From Mytilus californianus (taxonomy: Eukaryota; Mollusca; Bivalvia; Mytilida; Mytilidae): a stretch of 64,000 nt of DNA. Of this stretch, positions 1 to 11,500 are shown one piece after another. A program made the position numbers and the translations under genes. The DNA is taken from the NCBI RefSeq assembly GCF_021869535.1, contig NW_026262679.1:45430426-45494425 (forward strand), in the 5' to 3' direction. Numbering within the stretch: the first letter of the stretch is position 1; every line of letters begins with the position of its first letter. Below the pieces are notes generated by a model. It was not told where the DNA came from, searched no databases, and saw only the letters and a list, made by a program, of their open reading frames with translations.

Positions 1-1089
1 AAAACAATCACAATTATCTTTTTAAAAAGATTGGTATATATATATATAGTGTAGGTTCTTCCAGATGGTTCACTGAACGCCTAGCTAAAATTCTTACTAC
101 CGATCGTTCAAACAGAAAAATAATTAAATATCGCCTTCAAAATGATTGTGGTAAGGTCAATTCAAATACGTGTAGCTAATTTAAATAATTTGTCTTAATT
201 TCAAACTTACGAATTTTGGTAAGTTGATGGAAATCGGATGTGAATTAAGATCTACTGAAATATTTTCAATCACAATTATTGAAGATTTTGCAGCAATATT
301 GTTACATTTTTTTCAAACACATTTTCGTGCTCATTTAAAGATTGTCTACATTATATATTTAAGGGCTGCTTGATATCTGGATATTTCTTTCAATTTGAAA
401 CAAAAATAGAATTAATGACAAACATATAAAGACACCGAAATTATCGTCCTATCTGAAAAAAAACAGGTTGTGTCTTAAACCCTGTTGTGACATCTTTTTA
501 CAGAGTCAGGATTTGAATGGCGGGCTAGACATGTACAACAGGAGATACGTACCCTATTGACGCACTTGCTCGCTCTGAATGCAATTCCTTCAATGCACTC
601 AGGTTTATTATCTTGGTTGGAAAAGGTATTTAAAAATTAAAAAAATTAATACAAGAATTATAAATTGCATGCGCCCAAAGCGCTTTTTCTGGATTTTCCT
701 GTATCAGGAACGCTAAAAGCCGAATATTTGAAATGTAGAAGAACCGAAACAGTTTAAGAGCTATATGACCAAAAAGGACATTTAAAATAGTGTTATGATA
801 TTGTAATTATCATATTTATTTATTTTGGCCTATTCTGTTTTGTGTTATAAGATGTTTACATAGTTGTTTACAAAATAATGTTATAATTGTGCAGTTTATA
901 AATCACTGAAACAATCATAGATACTGATGGAATGATTAGAACTTTCTATTTGACTGGCATAATAATTCCGGAATATTCATAATCTACCTTGCGTAAACTA
1001 AGTCTATAAAGTCCGACCAGGGTTAAAATTTCATGTCAGGTTTAATTCAGTAGGTCGTTTACCAGTTAGGGATTGCTAAGTATAGGTCA
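1..1089. other. No gene recognised upstream of the retroelement
   Basis: The sequence is AT-rich with no ORF of interest. Apart from the family A repeat at 667-785 I see only non-coding DNA, which may include diverged 5' parts of the adjacent retrotransposon. No long terminal repeat could be paired by eye. Confidence 0.4.
667..785 (+). repeat. Dispersed mussel repeat, family A, copy 1
   Basis: The stretch reads like a diverged copy of 15809-15930. Both contain a CGCTTTTCTGG-like core, TCAGG(A/T)ACGCT, an AATATTTG block, and ACCGAA-CAG-TT followed by AG(A/C)(G/T)CTATATGA. The family is one I recall as common in Mytilus genomes. No coding potential is seen. The flanking parts of 1-1089 hold no feature I can name. 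Confidence 0.55.
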
Positions 1090-1640
1090 AGTGCTTATCA
1101 TTCAGAATCTCAAAGTGCCTTATAACGTTTTCATCAAACATTGAAGAACATGATTAGAACTTTTTGTCTTCAATTTGACAGGGACTGGGATGATGGTGTT
1201 TACTTTCTACTTTTTGCGGTCCAAGAGTCTGTTCAAGAATCACTTGGTTTTAGCCCCTTTGAGTTGGTGTTTGGTCATACTGTATGGGAAAAATTGGTTA
1301 AAGAAAAATTGCTTACTGAACACACTGACTAAATCTTCTAGACTATGTATATATCTAGATTGAAAGAAAAATTGCATACTGCTTGTCAAATTGCTCAGAA
1401 AAACTTAACAGCTGTTCAGAATAAGATGAAAATATAATATGATAAAGATGACAGGGACAGAGTTTTTGAGCCTGGTGATATGGTACCTGGACATCCTTTA
1501 CAGGCTAAATACTGTGGTCCTTATACAATAGAGAGTAAAATCAATGATTTGAATCATATTGTAAAAACTCAAGGTAGGCGCAAACAAAATAGAGTGTGTC
1601 ACATTAATATATTAAAACCAGTTGCTACTTTTAGCCATGG
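1090..1640 (+). pseudogene. Retrotransposon integrase fragment (Ty3/gypsy type)
   Basis: Reading the + strand from about 1090 gives the end of an integrase core (a Y-H-S-E-S-Q-S-A motif, then RFHQTLKN near 1128) and continues through an ORF that contains the ESLGFSPFELVFGH motif near 1228-1275. After frame breaks, a stretch near 1440-1620 resembles the integrase C-terminal region, with D-K-D-R, EPGD near 1469, GPY near 1517 and a terminal H-I-N-LKP near 1601. There is an in-frame stop in the early part, at least one frame change near 1280-1330, and a stop near 1435, so the copy is dead. It catalysed insertion of retrotransposon DNA when intact. It lies immediately upstream of the RT on the same strand, with readable linker sequence between them. 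Confidence 0.8.
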
Positions 1641-1839
1641 TTAAATTGGAGAACTGGAGAACGATCATAACAAACCAGATACAATTGAACCACCTTTTGA
1701 TTCCAAGACTATGAAAGAGACAGTAAGTTTGAAAAAATTAAGAAATTTTGTCAAATTTAGTCTCAAAACTTGCACATCTGACTTTCTATCGCAGAGAAAA
1801 ATTGAAAAATTTGGTATTTTCTTTTAATTTTTTTTCCAG

Positions 1840-2640
1840 ATGTGCCAAACAAAACCAATGCTGTTTGTAATGATGTTAATGTAGGCGATGCTTCTCCAAT
1901 TAAGTAACATCCTTACCGGCTAAATCCACTAAAACTTGATTTTATTAGACAAGAAATTAGATATATGCTTGACAATGATATTATTGAGGCGAGCAACAGT
2001 GAAGGGAACTCTCCTTGTCTCCTTGTGTCCAAACCAGATAAAACCTTTCGTTTCGTAACTGATTTCAGAAAAATTAATTCTGTTTCAAAATCTGATTCTT
2101 ATCCGATTTCAGGGATAGACGACTGCATTGATAACATTGGGCAAGACAAATCTGTGAGAAAATTTGATTTATTGAAAGGTTACTGGCAGGTACCCTTGAC
2201 ACAGAGAGCTCGTGAAATATCAGCTTTTGTCACACCAAATGGTTTATTTCAGTATACTGTCATGCCGTTTGGTATGAAAAGTGCTCCAGCTACATTCCAA
2301 AGAATGATCAATAATGTTATAAAAGATTTAGACTGTTGTTATGCTTATATTGATGATCTTATTGTATGTACTGATAGCTGGGAAAAGCATTTAACACATT
2401 TATATGATACTTTTGATAGATTGTCACAATCAAATTTGACTGTTAATCTTGGTAAAAGTGAATTTTGCCAGGCCACTGTTGATTATTTAGGGCATACAGT
2501 TGGCCAAGGTCAAGTGAAACCTATTATGTCTAAAGTGGATGCAATTACCAAATTCCCTTCTCCTACAAATAAAAAACAACTTATGAGATTTTTTGGCATG
2601 ATTGGATTTTACAGGAAATTTCATACCCTGGCGGAAACCA
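1840..2640 (+). pseudogene. Ty3/gypsy-type reverse transcriptase, first fragment
   Basis: An open frame begins around 1840. A stop lies just before the HPYRLNP motif near 1909, and the frame is then open until the repeat array breaks it near 2640. Visible RT landmarks, in order, are a DNDIIEAS motif near 1970, a PDKTFRFVTDFRKIN block near 2035, LLKGYWQVPL near 2172, the FVTPNGLFQY/VMPFGMK block near 2225-2280, the catalytic YIDD near 2347, and a GHTVGQGQVKP region near 2490. Ty3/gypsy RTs carry the same series. The C-terminal RNase H part is missing because the frame runs into a repeat array. The copy is non-functional. The reading frame links back to the integrase side through an uninterrupted linker that has no LTR. 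Confidence 0.85.
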
Positions 2641-3335
2641 TTTCGTACCTTGACCATTTTGTACCTCATGGAATATTAGTATGTATACCATTTCGTACCT
2701 CAAGGACAATTTATATGTATACCATTTCGTACCTAATGAAAGTTTATATGTTTGCCATTTCGTACTTCGTGGAAGATTTAGATGTAAGCAATTTCGTACC
2801 TCATGGAAGTTTTAGATGTAAGCAATTTCGTACCTCATGGAAGTTTTAGATGTAAGCAATTTCGTACCTCATTGAAGTTTTAGATGTAAGCAATTTCGTA
2901 CCTCATGGAATATTTAGATGTAAGCAATTTCGTACCTCATGGAAGATTTAGATGTAAGCAATTTCGTACCTCATGGAAGATTTAGATGTTAGCAATTTCG
3001 TACCTTATGAAAGATTTAGATGTAAGCAATTCCGTACCTCATGGAAGACTTAGATGTTAGCAATTTCGTACCTCATGGAAGATTTAGATGTAAGCAATCT
3101 CTTACCTCATGGAAGATTTATATGTTCTTGATTTCTTGGTAAAAATTGTCTCATTGATGCGCGCCATTTCGTACCTTATGGAAGAATTATATGTTTACCA
3201 TTTCATGTATATAGTCCATGAGGTACGAAATGGTTTTTATCGTGGGTACGAAATGGTAAATGTTGGGTACGAAATGGTAATTTTGGGAACGAAACGGCAG
3301 AGGTACGAAATGTCTAAGGTACGAAATGACTTGCT
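2638..3335. repeat. Foldback minisatellite with TTTCGTACC core
   Basis: About 16 direct copies of a unit containing ATTTCGTACCTCATGG lie between 2638 and 3180. In 2790-3100 they have a regular period of 34 bp and include AGATTTAGATGTAAGC. From about 3217 to 3335 roughly six copies of the core appear in reverse orientation (GGTACGAAATGG), so the array is partly palindromic. It separates two overlapping fragments of the same RT coding region. Confidence 0.9.
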
Positions 3336-3336
3336 A

Positions 3337-3620
3337 CCAATTTTGTCAGGCCATTGTGGATTATTTAGGGCATAGAGTTGCCCAAGGCCAAGTGAAACCT
3401 ATTATGGCTAAAGTGGATGCAATTACCAAATTTTCTCCTCCTACAAATAAAAAGCAATTTATGAGATATTTAGGCATGATTGGATTTTACAGGAAATTCT
3501 GTTCTAATTTTGCTACTGTTGTTCAACCATTGACTCGTCTTTTACGGAAATAGTCTAAATTCATCTTGATTGATAATTGTCAAAACGCTTTTGAATTTTT
3601 CACGTCTTTAATTTTCTAGG
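3337..3620 (+). pseudogene. Ty3/gypsy-type reverse transcriptase, second fragment
   Basis: This fragment begins with the same RT segment already present at 2464-2622 (CAGGCCA-TGT-GATTATTTAGGGCAT and following). It continues further, into a segment encoding the FYRKFC/SNFATVVQPLTRLLRK region that ends at a stop near 3551. A readable remnant continues to about 3615. The shared segment differs from the first copy by scattered substitutions, so it is a duplicated or recombined piece and not a simple continuation. No RNase H or 3' LTR is recognisable downstream. Confidence 0.75.
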
Positions 3621-3624
3621 AGTT

Positions 3625-5330
3625 TCTCTTCTACAGTGTTCTAGAAGTTTCCGTGACAACTATATAATTATATACAGACACCGAAATTAGACTTATCGGA
3701 CATTAATATACTTGTATTCTCAGAAGTTCTCTGGAGTTGTTGGATTGCCATTTTTATTTACGAACAACATCATACTAGATTGTGAGCCTATTGGACATAT
3801 ATATTTCATTGGATTCCGTACAGTTAATAGAAGAATTCCGGATAAAGAAAAGACAAATAATCTGACATATATTTTAACAGTTAAGTTTACATTTCAATTT
3901 GTATAATATTTCGTGTAACATTGTATAATTAAAGGTGATTTCTGACCGTAACAATAGCCAAATCCATCTAAGATCAATTTTGCCTGAGAAACATCGATAA
4001 ACTACGGTTGCCTCTTATGTCAAGAAAACTTTAAAAATAAACTCTTTCGTCCATTCTAATTTAGTTTATTACCACCCAAATGCATATGTTAGTTCCTTAA
4101 AACATGAAATCTAGTAATTGTGTTATCTAAAAGAGGTCTATATCGATCGTATGTATCACCTTTACCTCTATATCAATAACGTTGAGGGGTATTTATGATT
4201 ATTTATCCGGAAGAACGTCTCTAAAGTACCTGTCTGTTTTCTTGTGATATAACGAAGACAAAAGATATACGATAATGAAATGATTTCCCTGAAAGGAAAC
4301 CAAAATGGTGTATCCAGAGGAAAATAAAAGAACGATGAAAATAAATAAATAGGTCCTAGTATGGAAATCAGATATGAATCCTAGTAATGAAAGCAAGAAA
4401 AGTACCAAACGTGCATATCAAATTATATACAGCAACAGTAGTTCACTGTGAAGCCACTTTTGATAACAGTAACGTCACGAAATACAGCAAGTACAAAATA
4501 ATCCCTTAGTACATGCATATGTATAGTGCAAGATAACACACATACCAACTAGTATTGCCATTCGTGTATTGGACAGACAAACTGCAATGTTACAGTATGT
4601 AACTTACAAGACCTTATCAAATTTCTTTCCTTTACAACATAGCTGGCAGACATATTCAAAACAAAAGTTAAAAACCTTCGATCAATACGCAGTGATTCAA
4701 AACAATATCCTTTAACGTTCATTCACACAAAAATATGAATATTGTAAATATAAACCAAATACAATTACGTTGATTACACGAGGGCAACGTTCACCTTTCC
4801 TTTCATTTCATTTAAATTAAATCTCAATTTGATACATCATCCTAACAGTTAGGGAATAATAGTGTTGTTTTCAAAAGGTTACCAACGTCAATTTGGCTGT
4901 GCGTCCCATGTCAAACTGCAATTGCGACAATCAAATCCACATTGATATTCATATTACAGTACAATACTCGTAAATTGTACAATTTTTAAAACAAAACGAC
5001 AATACTAACTACGATTGAACAAAACCATATCAAATCAAGAGTGGTATCACATGAGAAATTGCATAAGAATCTAGTTATTCAATGCGTCTAATACAGGTGT
5101 ATGATGAATTGAATACATTTTATCAATAAAAGATGTGGGTATTATTTAAGAATAATTTATTGTTTGTGTGATTACTCTTATTCCAACTTTCTACATAGTG
5201 ATACCATTTCAAAGATGCAAATTTTACGCGCAAAACGTGTTCGGTGTTAATAGTTGACATAGGATATAGTCTAACTCATTTACATAAATCACAAATTATC
5301 GAGCAGCTTGTAAAATAGTTCTTTAATCGT
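3625..5330. other. Intergenic, no gene seen
   Basis: Only short ORFs without recognisable motifs occur between the retroelement and the 3' end of the large minus-strand gene. Confidence 0.4.
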
Positions 5331-5333
5331 ACT

Positions 5334-5339
5334 TTTATT
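5334..5339 (-). promoter_or_regulatory. Candidate polyadenylation signal of the ShKT/CBM14 gene
   Basis: TTTATT on the + strand reads AATAAA on the minus strand, about 100 bases after the stop codon at 5438-5440. A second AATAAA-type site lies further down, near 5153. Confidence 0.5.
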
Positions 5340-5437
5340 ATTAGCATCATTATGAATATTTGTGAGACAAAATAAAAAAAATCATAAGCGAGATAAATAC
5401 ATTTTAATATGAAAAATGAGTAAGTAATGCTATAATC

Positions 5438-5511
5438 CTAGTAAAATTCTATAGTTTCATCTTCTTTTTCATAATCTCTTTTACCTGGTGATGGTGCAGT
5501 AGGAGAACCAC
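5438..5511 (-). CDS. Exon 25: C-terminal acidic tail and stop
   Basis: It encodes GGSPTAPSPGKR then DYEKEDETIEFY, followed by a TAG stop at 5440-5438. The GKR followed by an acidic Tyr-containing tail looks like a possible dibasic processing site. The acceptor is preceded by a pyrimidine run (TTTTTTAG). Confidence 0.85.
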
Positions 5512-8500
5512 CTAAAAAATGAATAAGGTTAACTGTAGAATAATTTTTTTTTGTGACGTCAGATATGGTCTTGCAACGTTTGGCTTTTTTTTTTTGGCAG
5601 TTTGAAATAAAAGTTTATGCAATTGGATTTATATAGTTTTAAACATCATGTGACACAATAAGCATTAGTCCGATTTCTATCAACGCAGATGATGTAAAAT
5701 TAACTTACGGTACAAAATGTTTCATTAGATACATATCGAATCTATAGAAATAATTAATGCGTTTTATTTATCAGTGTTGAGTATACTTTAAACCATATAT
5801 ATTAGATCATCGACTATTGGTTTTTCCATATCCTAAAAAAACAAAGCCTTTCCAATTAAGAAATGTTTAAGTAGTGTGTGTCAAGTAATAAATTACTTCG
5901 AATGTTGAATATCACATAGGCATAAATGTATGTATAACTCAAAATGCACTTTTTGTTTACATGTGATAGTTATTTGGAATAAAAATGAATAATCACTTTA
6001 AACTCACCTTTACATAAATTACAGAATTTCAGACAGTTATCCTCTCTAAACAATCTATAGAGTGGATTAGTACAAAGATCTGCATCATATTCGTTACAGT
6101 TGGGAATCTTATCTACACATGGAACTGGAGAGGTATTCTCTGTAAAGTATATAAGAAATTACCAATATTGTGAAAAAGTATGCTATACAATGTTTGAAGG
6201 GTGCATGCATTTTTAGGTGATATACTGAAAGTTACTAAAACGTTTACTTGTACTAACGGTTTATGGATTTGGTTATGTTTTAAAGTAAGATCAGAAACAT
6301 CTACTAATACAGTATTATGCATTATCACAGACTTGCCCCCGTCGGATTAAACATGGGCAATTCAACGGGTGTAGTTATTGAGGCATGTTCTGTTAATCCT
6401 TCCGGAACATCTGAATTCTCGGTTTATGTTGAGTAAGTGTTGCATGATTGTTGTCTTATGTTGTTTATAACTTTGTTTCTGTCCTTTTGTTGTCTGGCTA
6501 TCTTTGAAATTTCATTTAAAATAATAATGAAATTGTTTGAAATTAAGGAGCGTTTTTTTTCTTTCTCTCTTATGTATAGCTTTGATTCCTTCTCCTGGTT
6601 GAACTTTATTTTATTTCTTTTCGGTATTTTTGCAGATTTAAAATTCTATCATTGATATGGCCATTTTCTTTTTTATAAATTTACTGATTTTTTGGTTCTC
6701 AATGCTCTTCAACTTCATCCTTAAAATGGTTTTTAATTTTTTTGTATTTCGGCGTCACTTATTAATCTTATTATTTCGACAAAACGCGCGTCTGACATAC
6801 TTAGTTATAAGACTGGAATCTTTGGTGAGTTCATATTTTAGTTTTTGTATTTCCCATTATTGATGAGACAGTGTTTATTGAAATACGCAACTGGTGCAGT
6901 GCAATAGGTACCATTTAAGGTTATTAGTAATTTGACTAATGGCTTCCTACTGTCCTTGGTATCTTCATACTTATGAAATAATGAATTTATTGGAAAGACA
7001 TTATTTATCTCAAATTTTCGATATTTTTGTACAACGTCATGACGATAAAAATAAAGTTACAACGAAAATGAAAACTACGTGTATTTATATGGTTTGAGTC
7101 GGTGTAACAAATACATTTGTTAAGGAAAATTTACACTTAAACTTCTAAAGGTAAATAAATAGACACAAAGAGTACCAAGAATGAATGTCCAAGTATACAG
7201 CATAAACGGAGGAACTTATGAAAAAAGGTGCAAATCACATTGAGGACTTGATATTGGAAACTTGGTACTATCACTTTTTTGTTATAATTAACGACCACAA
7301 CTCAGTAACATGATCATTGTTGTAACAACATTGATAATTTTTAAAACATAAAATCAATGTAAGAGGCATAAAAAAAAATCTACCGAAGTTATATCAAATG
7401 TGACTTATGACTATTGGTATAATGTTTAGAAAAGAACATTGGAAATACAAAAGAGCAACATGAACAAACGCGTATCTTTTATTATTGTGAGACGTTATTG
7501 TAGTGTACTTGGCCCTTTTCTCATACCTGTTAAATCTTGGATCGTTTTATCTGAAGAGTCGTTATTTGATTCCAATTGCTTACAAAATGGAACATTTCCT
7601 ACGTAATCACAGGTTTTTATGACGTCATTCCACGCTAGACTAGAAGGGCATGTCAATTCCCTTGGTATAGAGTAAGCACATTCATAAAACTTATGACAGT
7701 CTTTAGGATGTCGGATCAATTGTCCGTTGTGGTCGCAGGTTATATTGTCACCTCCAGCTTTAAAAGTGGGGAAAGAAGCACATAGTAGTTTTACATTAAT
7801 ATGAATGTAAGATCATATTGGAAGCGATAAAATACCATGGCTTCTGGGTGAAGAATGGAGACAATTTCGGAGACTTTCGAAATAGTAAATGATCGAAACA
7901 TATCATTTTATGAATGTGCTTAATCGATGACTGAATAATATTGTCTTTTGTTAAAATGTTTGGCTAAAAAAACCGACAAATTAATTGACAGGGCTATACA
8001 CATGTGGAACTAAAAATCATGTGAAATTTTTCTACGAATTCATTTCACCAAGAATCACGATATTTGATTGGTTCCTGTCTTATAAGAATTTAAAATAAAA
8101 TGTGATTGTCTTAATGTGTCTTGAAATGAAGACATGTATTTTTATTAGGTATTTACTTTCAAATAAGACACGTACTTATATTTAACTTTATAACTTAAAA
8201 ACCATTAATCTATGAGATAATCATATAAGATTTATATACTAACATAATAAACATGTATGCAAAAATATATTTGTACAGGTGGAATATATCAAACAAAATA
8301 TGTTTAGATGCACAGAAGATGAGTTGTAATCCAAAGGAAATACATGATATCAAAAGCAAAGAAATCTGCGTACGTACATATACGAATAGTGTACCATTAA
8401 GACAGCAATTAAACAACACAAACAATAACACCTATCGAGACAACCTTTATCGTTTCGCACTATAAACTTTTTTAGTGATAATAACATTCAAAGCTTATTT

Positions 8501-11500
8501 GAACATGACTTATCTTTTCATTAGACATTATTATGCCCCTCAAGGAAGATAATGTGGTTAACACAATCACCTATGAAAAGCAAAACAACTGTTAATACTT
8601 GTATACCACAAGCATGTGTTAAACACTCAGAATAGAAATATTCTCCATTTGAAAGTGAAAATAAAGACGATCGTCAATAATTGTGTGCTCAAACGTATCT
8701 TTATGTGGTGTATATTATTGAGTGTGTTTCAAATTATGGAAGAGTTCTTTGTGTTTCATAGTGTTCATAATTTCAAGTTAGTCGTAATAGTTGAGATGAA
8801 GGTTTTATCTAGAAACTGCATCATGTATAAAGTGGGAGTCGCCGTAGTTAAAGCACGGTTCTTACATTGTTTTTGTAATAACCTTTGACTTAATTTGCCT
8901 TTTTATCTAAAATTCCTCAAGGAGCAATGAACCATTCGTACACATCTGACTGTCAATCGTTACTTTGAAAAATATTTTTTTATAGTAATTTCACAATCAA
9001 CATTTTCAGTGAAAGAAATTGTTTATATTTGCATTAATTTGCTCTTAGAATTCTTTTGGATAAGTAAAAATAATTTTCAATTGAAACTTCTCTGAAAATT
9101 TTATTCCTAATGCAGTGTGCTAATAGAAACCATATATCTTAAAATGCATATTGACACTTCTAAATTACGACAAATAAGAAAAAGAGTAGGAATTAAAATA
9201 TTATTATTCCGATTAATAATATGCAAGTGCAGTTGGATTTGAAAAAACGAAGATTCCAAAGTGCAATCATAAGCCAATGAAAACCGACAGAGATATTCCG
9301 ACACGGTCAACTAAATGATAATTACGTCAGTAAAAATGTCTAACCAATGACTTCCATTTAACCAATTTAAACCTTAATTTAATAGATTCATGTTATAAAG
9401 CAACAACCATCTATTAAGGAAATTACTATATGAAACTCAAGTACTGGAATATCGTATCGGTTAGAGATACATACAGAATGATGATTTAAACATGAAGATT
9501 AATGTCAGATGTGAAAGGCAAAGCAAACAATGCATTTCCAAGTTCAATGCAAATTAGTTGGTAACAGTTGACAGATTTAGAGGAAACCCTCTTGCTTTAT
9601 AAACAGTAAATTTGTTACAAAACATCAAGGTAGTACACAACTTCTTCTTGTTGGTCAGTAAAAGTTTCGCTAGTCTTGTTTATCAATTCTGTGGCGTGAT
9701 TATTATCATTTGATTAGTTATTTGTATGTGCTGTTCAAATTCGACAAATTTAAACAGACATTATCTATAAGATGACTCTTACTTATAAGTGTACACTCCG
9801 TGATTTTTCTACCAATCATATTTAAATTAGTTTGTGTATTTAATAACAACTTTTACGAAACATATACACAATAACAAACCAAATGTTTGATGGAATCGAA
9901 TACAGTTTTGGCGATTTCGTTCACGCCTGTGAGAGCATTTCGTTGTCATTGAAATAAACGTTTACTTTTTGTTTCGCTTAAAGTGCATTCTGAATTATTA
10001 TATGGTGCAACTTAGGATTAGGAAAATAAATCAAAAAGATATCTTGATATATTTTCAAACAGACTTGATTAATAATAATCTGCTGATTATTCCAAATGAA
10101 AAGCAATTACTTACGAATACAGTATCCACAGTATGCCCTGCATCTTACACTAGCCCATGGCTTATAAACGCTATCGTTGACACAAATCTTTTCAGGAGGA
10201 TATGCTCGGCAATTTATCAAATCTTTGCATTCTGAAATACAAACAATCTAACACAATGAAAATAGAATAAAATGTCTACAAAGTCGACAAAATAAATATA
10301 AAAAAAGGATCCGAATAGGGTTCCAATAAAAATTAAACCATAGGTTCTGTACATAATATGTAATCTTTCAGCGACACGTGACCCGATTTTAGCTTAATTC
10401 TGTCTATCTTGCTAAGTTGCTAAAAAATGTAACAACGAGAAAATGGGTAAACAGTACCTGTATTTGTGTTATTAGCATCTGTATTGCTGTACTTGTCTGT
10501 AACGTTGATGTTCGGGTAGGTCACTGCAAAAACGAGTGTATATAAATACTAAAGCACAAAACATTGCAAACATACGAAATAGTAATGCAATTGGAGAATC
10601 AATTTAAAAAACAAACGGAAAATGTGTCCATGGGACACATATGATGCCCCCGAGTGCATATAATGTTATAAAGGGACATAACTAGAGAACACCTAAATTC
10701 GAACATGATCTGTGTTTTATGATAATACGCATAGTGTATAAGTTTCATGACATTTTATTGAGGCAAACTAAAGTTAGAATACGGAAACCAATTTTGGGAC
10801 ATACGTACGGACGGACGGACAAGGATAACACCTAATGCCCCCTTTGCCAACCGTCGGGGGGGGGGGGGGCATAAAAAGGCAGTAAACGTTATATGTAATT
10901 CATTCTTAGATGTTTCTGAATGTGTCGCTTAGTTTTTACCCGAGTCGTCGTAAAAGCAGGTCTATTAACTGCTCGACTCCGTCCGTACGAAAACATTTTG
11001 TAGAAAATTTCGTCAAAGGTTCTTGGCTTCCATGAAAGGAAATGATTTATATTTAATTTGCAGCTTGATAACGTTGAGTTGTAGCGTGTACAATATTTTT
11101 AAATCTGCCGTGCAGCTATTTCCTGTTTGCTGATAGTCTGGTATTTCAATTATTTATGCAAAGGGACGTATATCCAGACCCGGGTTTGGTATTGTTTAAA
11201 CATTTAATAGCACTTTGTTTCTGTGAATATTTCTATAACTCTGGGCCCTATCTGTATGGATTCGTTAGTTTTAAATTATCTTTTTTTAATGTCAAACATA
11301 CAGGCACTTGCATGCACGTTTCTGTACTCTACTAAAATGAAATGCGCGTTTTGTCAAATTAAATGCTCTACTTTAGGATATATGTATTGTTTTAATGATA
11401 TATTTTGAATTTATCTTCAGCTTAGTATTATATATCTAACTTAAACTTTTGTCGCAAATTCCGTCAGGAAAAATTAAACCATGTACGGTTTTAGCTGAAC

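Noticed and set aside
426-3690. Shared GACACCGAAATTA near 428 and 3677 as a possible LTR pair
   Set aside because: The match is only about 13 bases and does not extend, so it does not establish LTRs.
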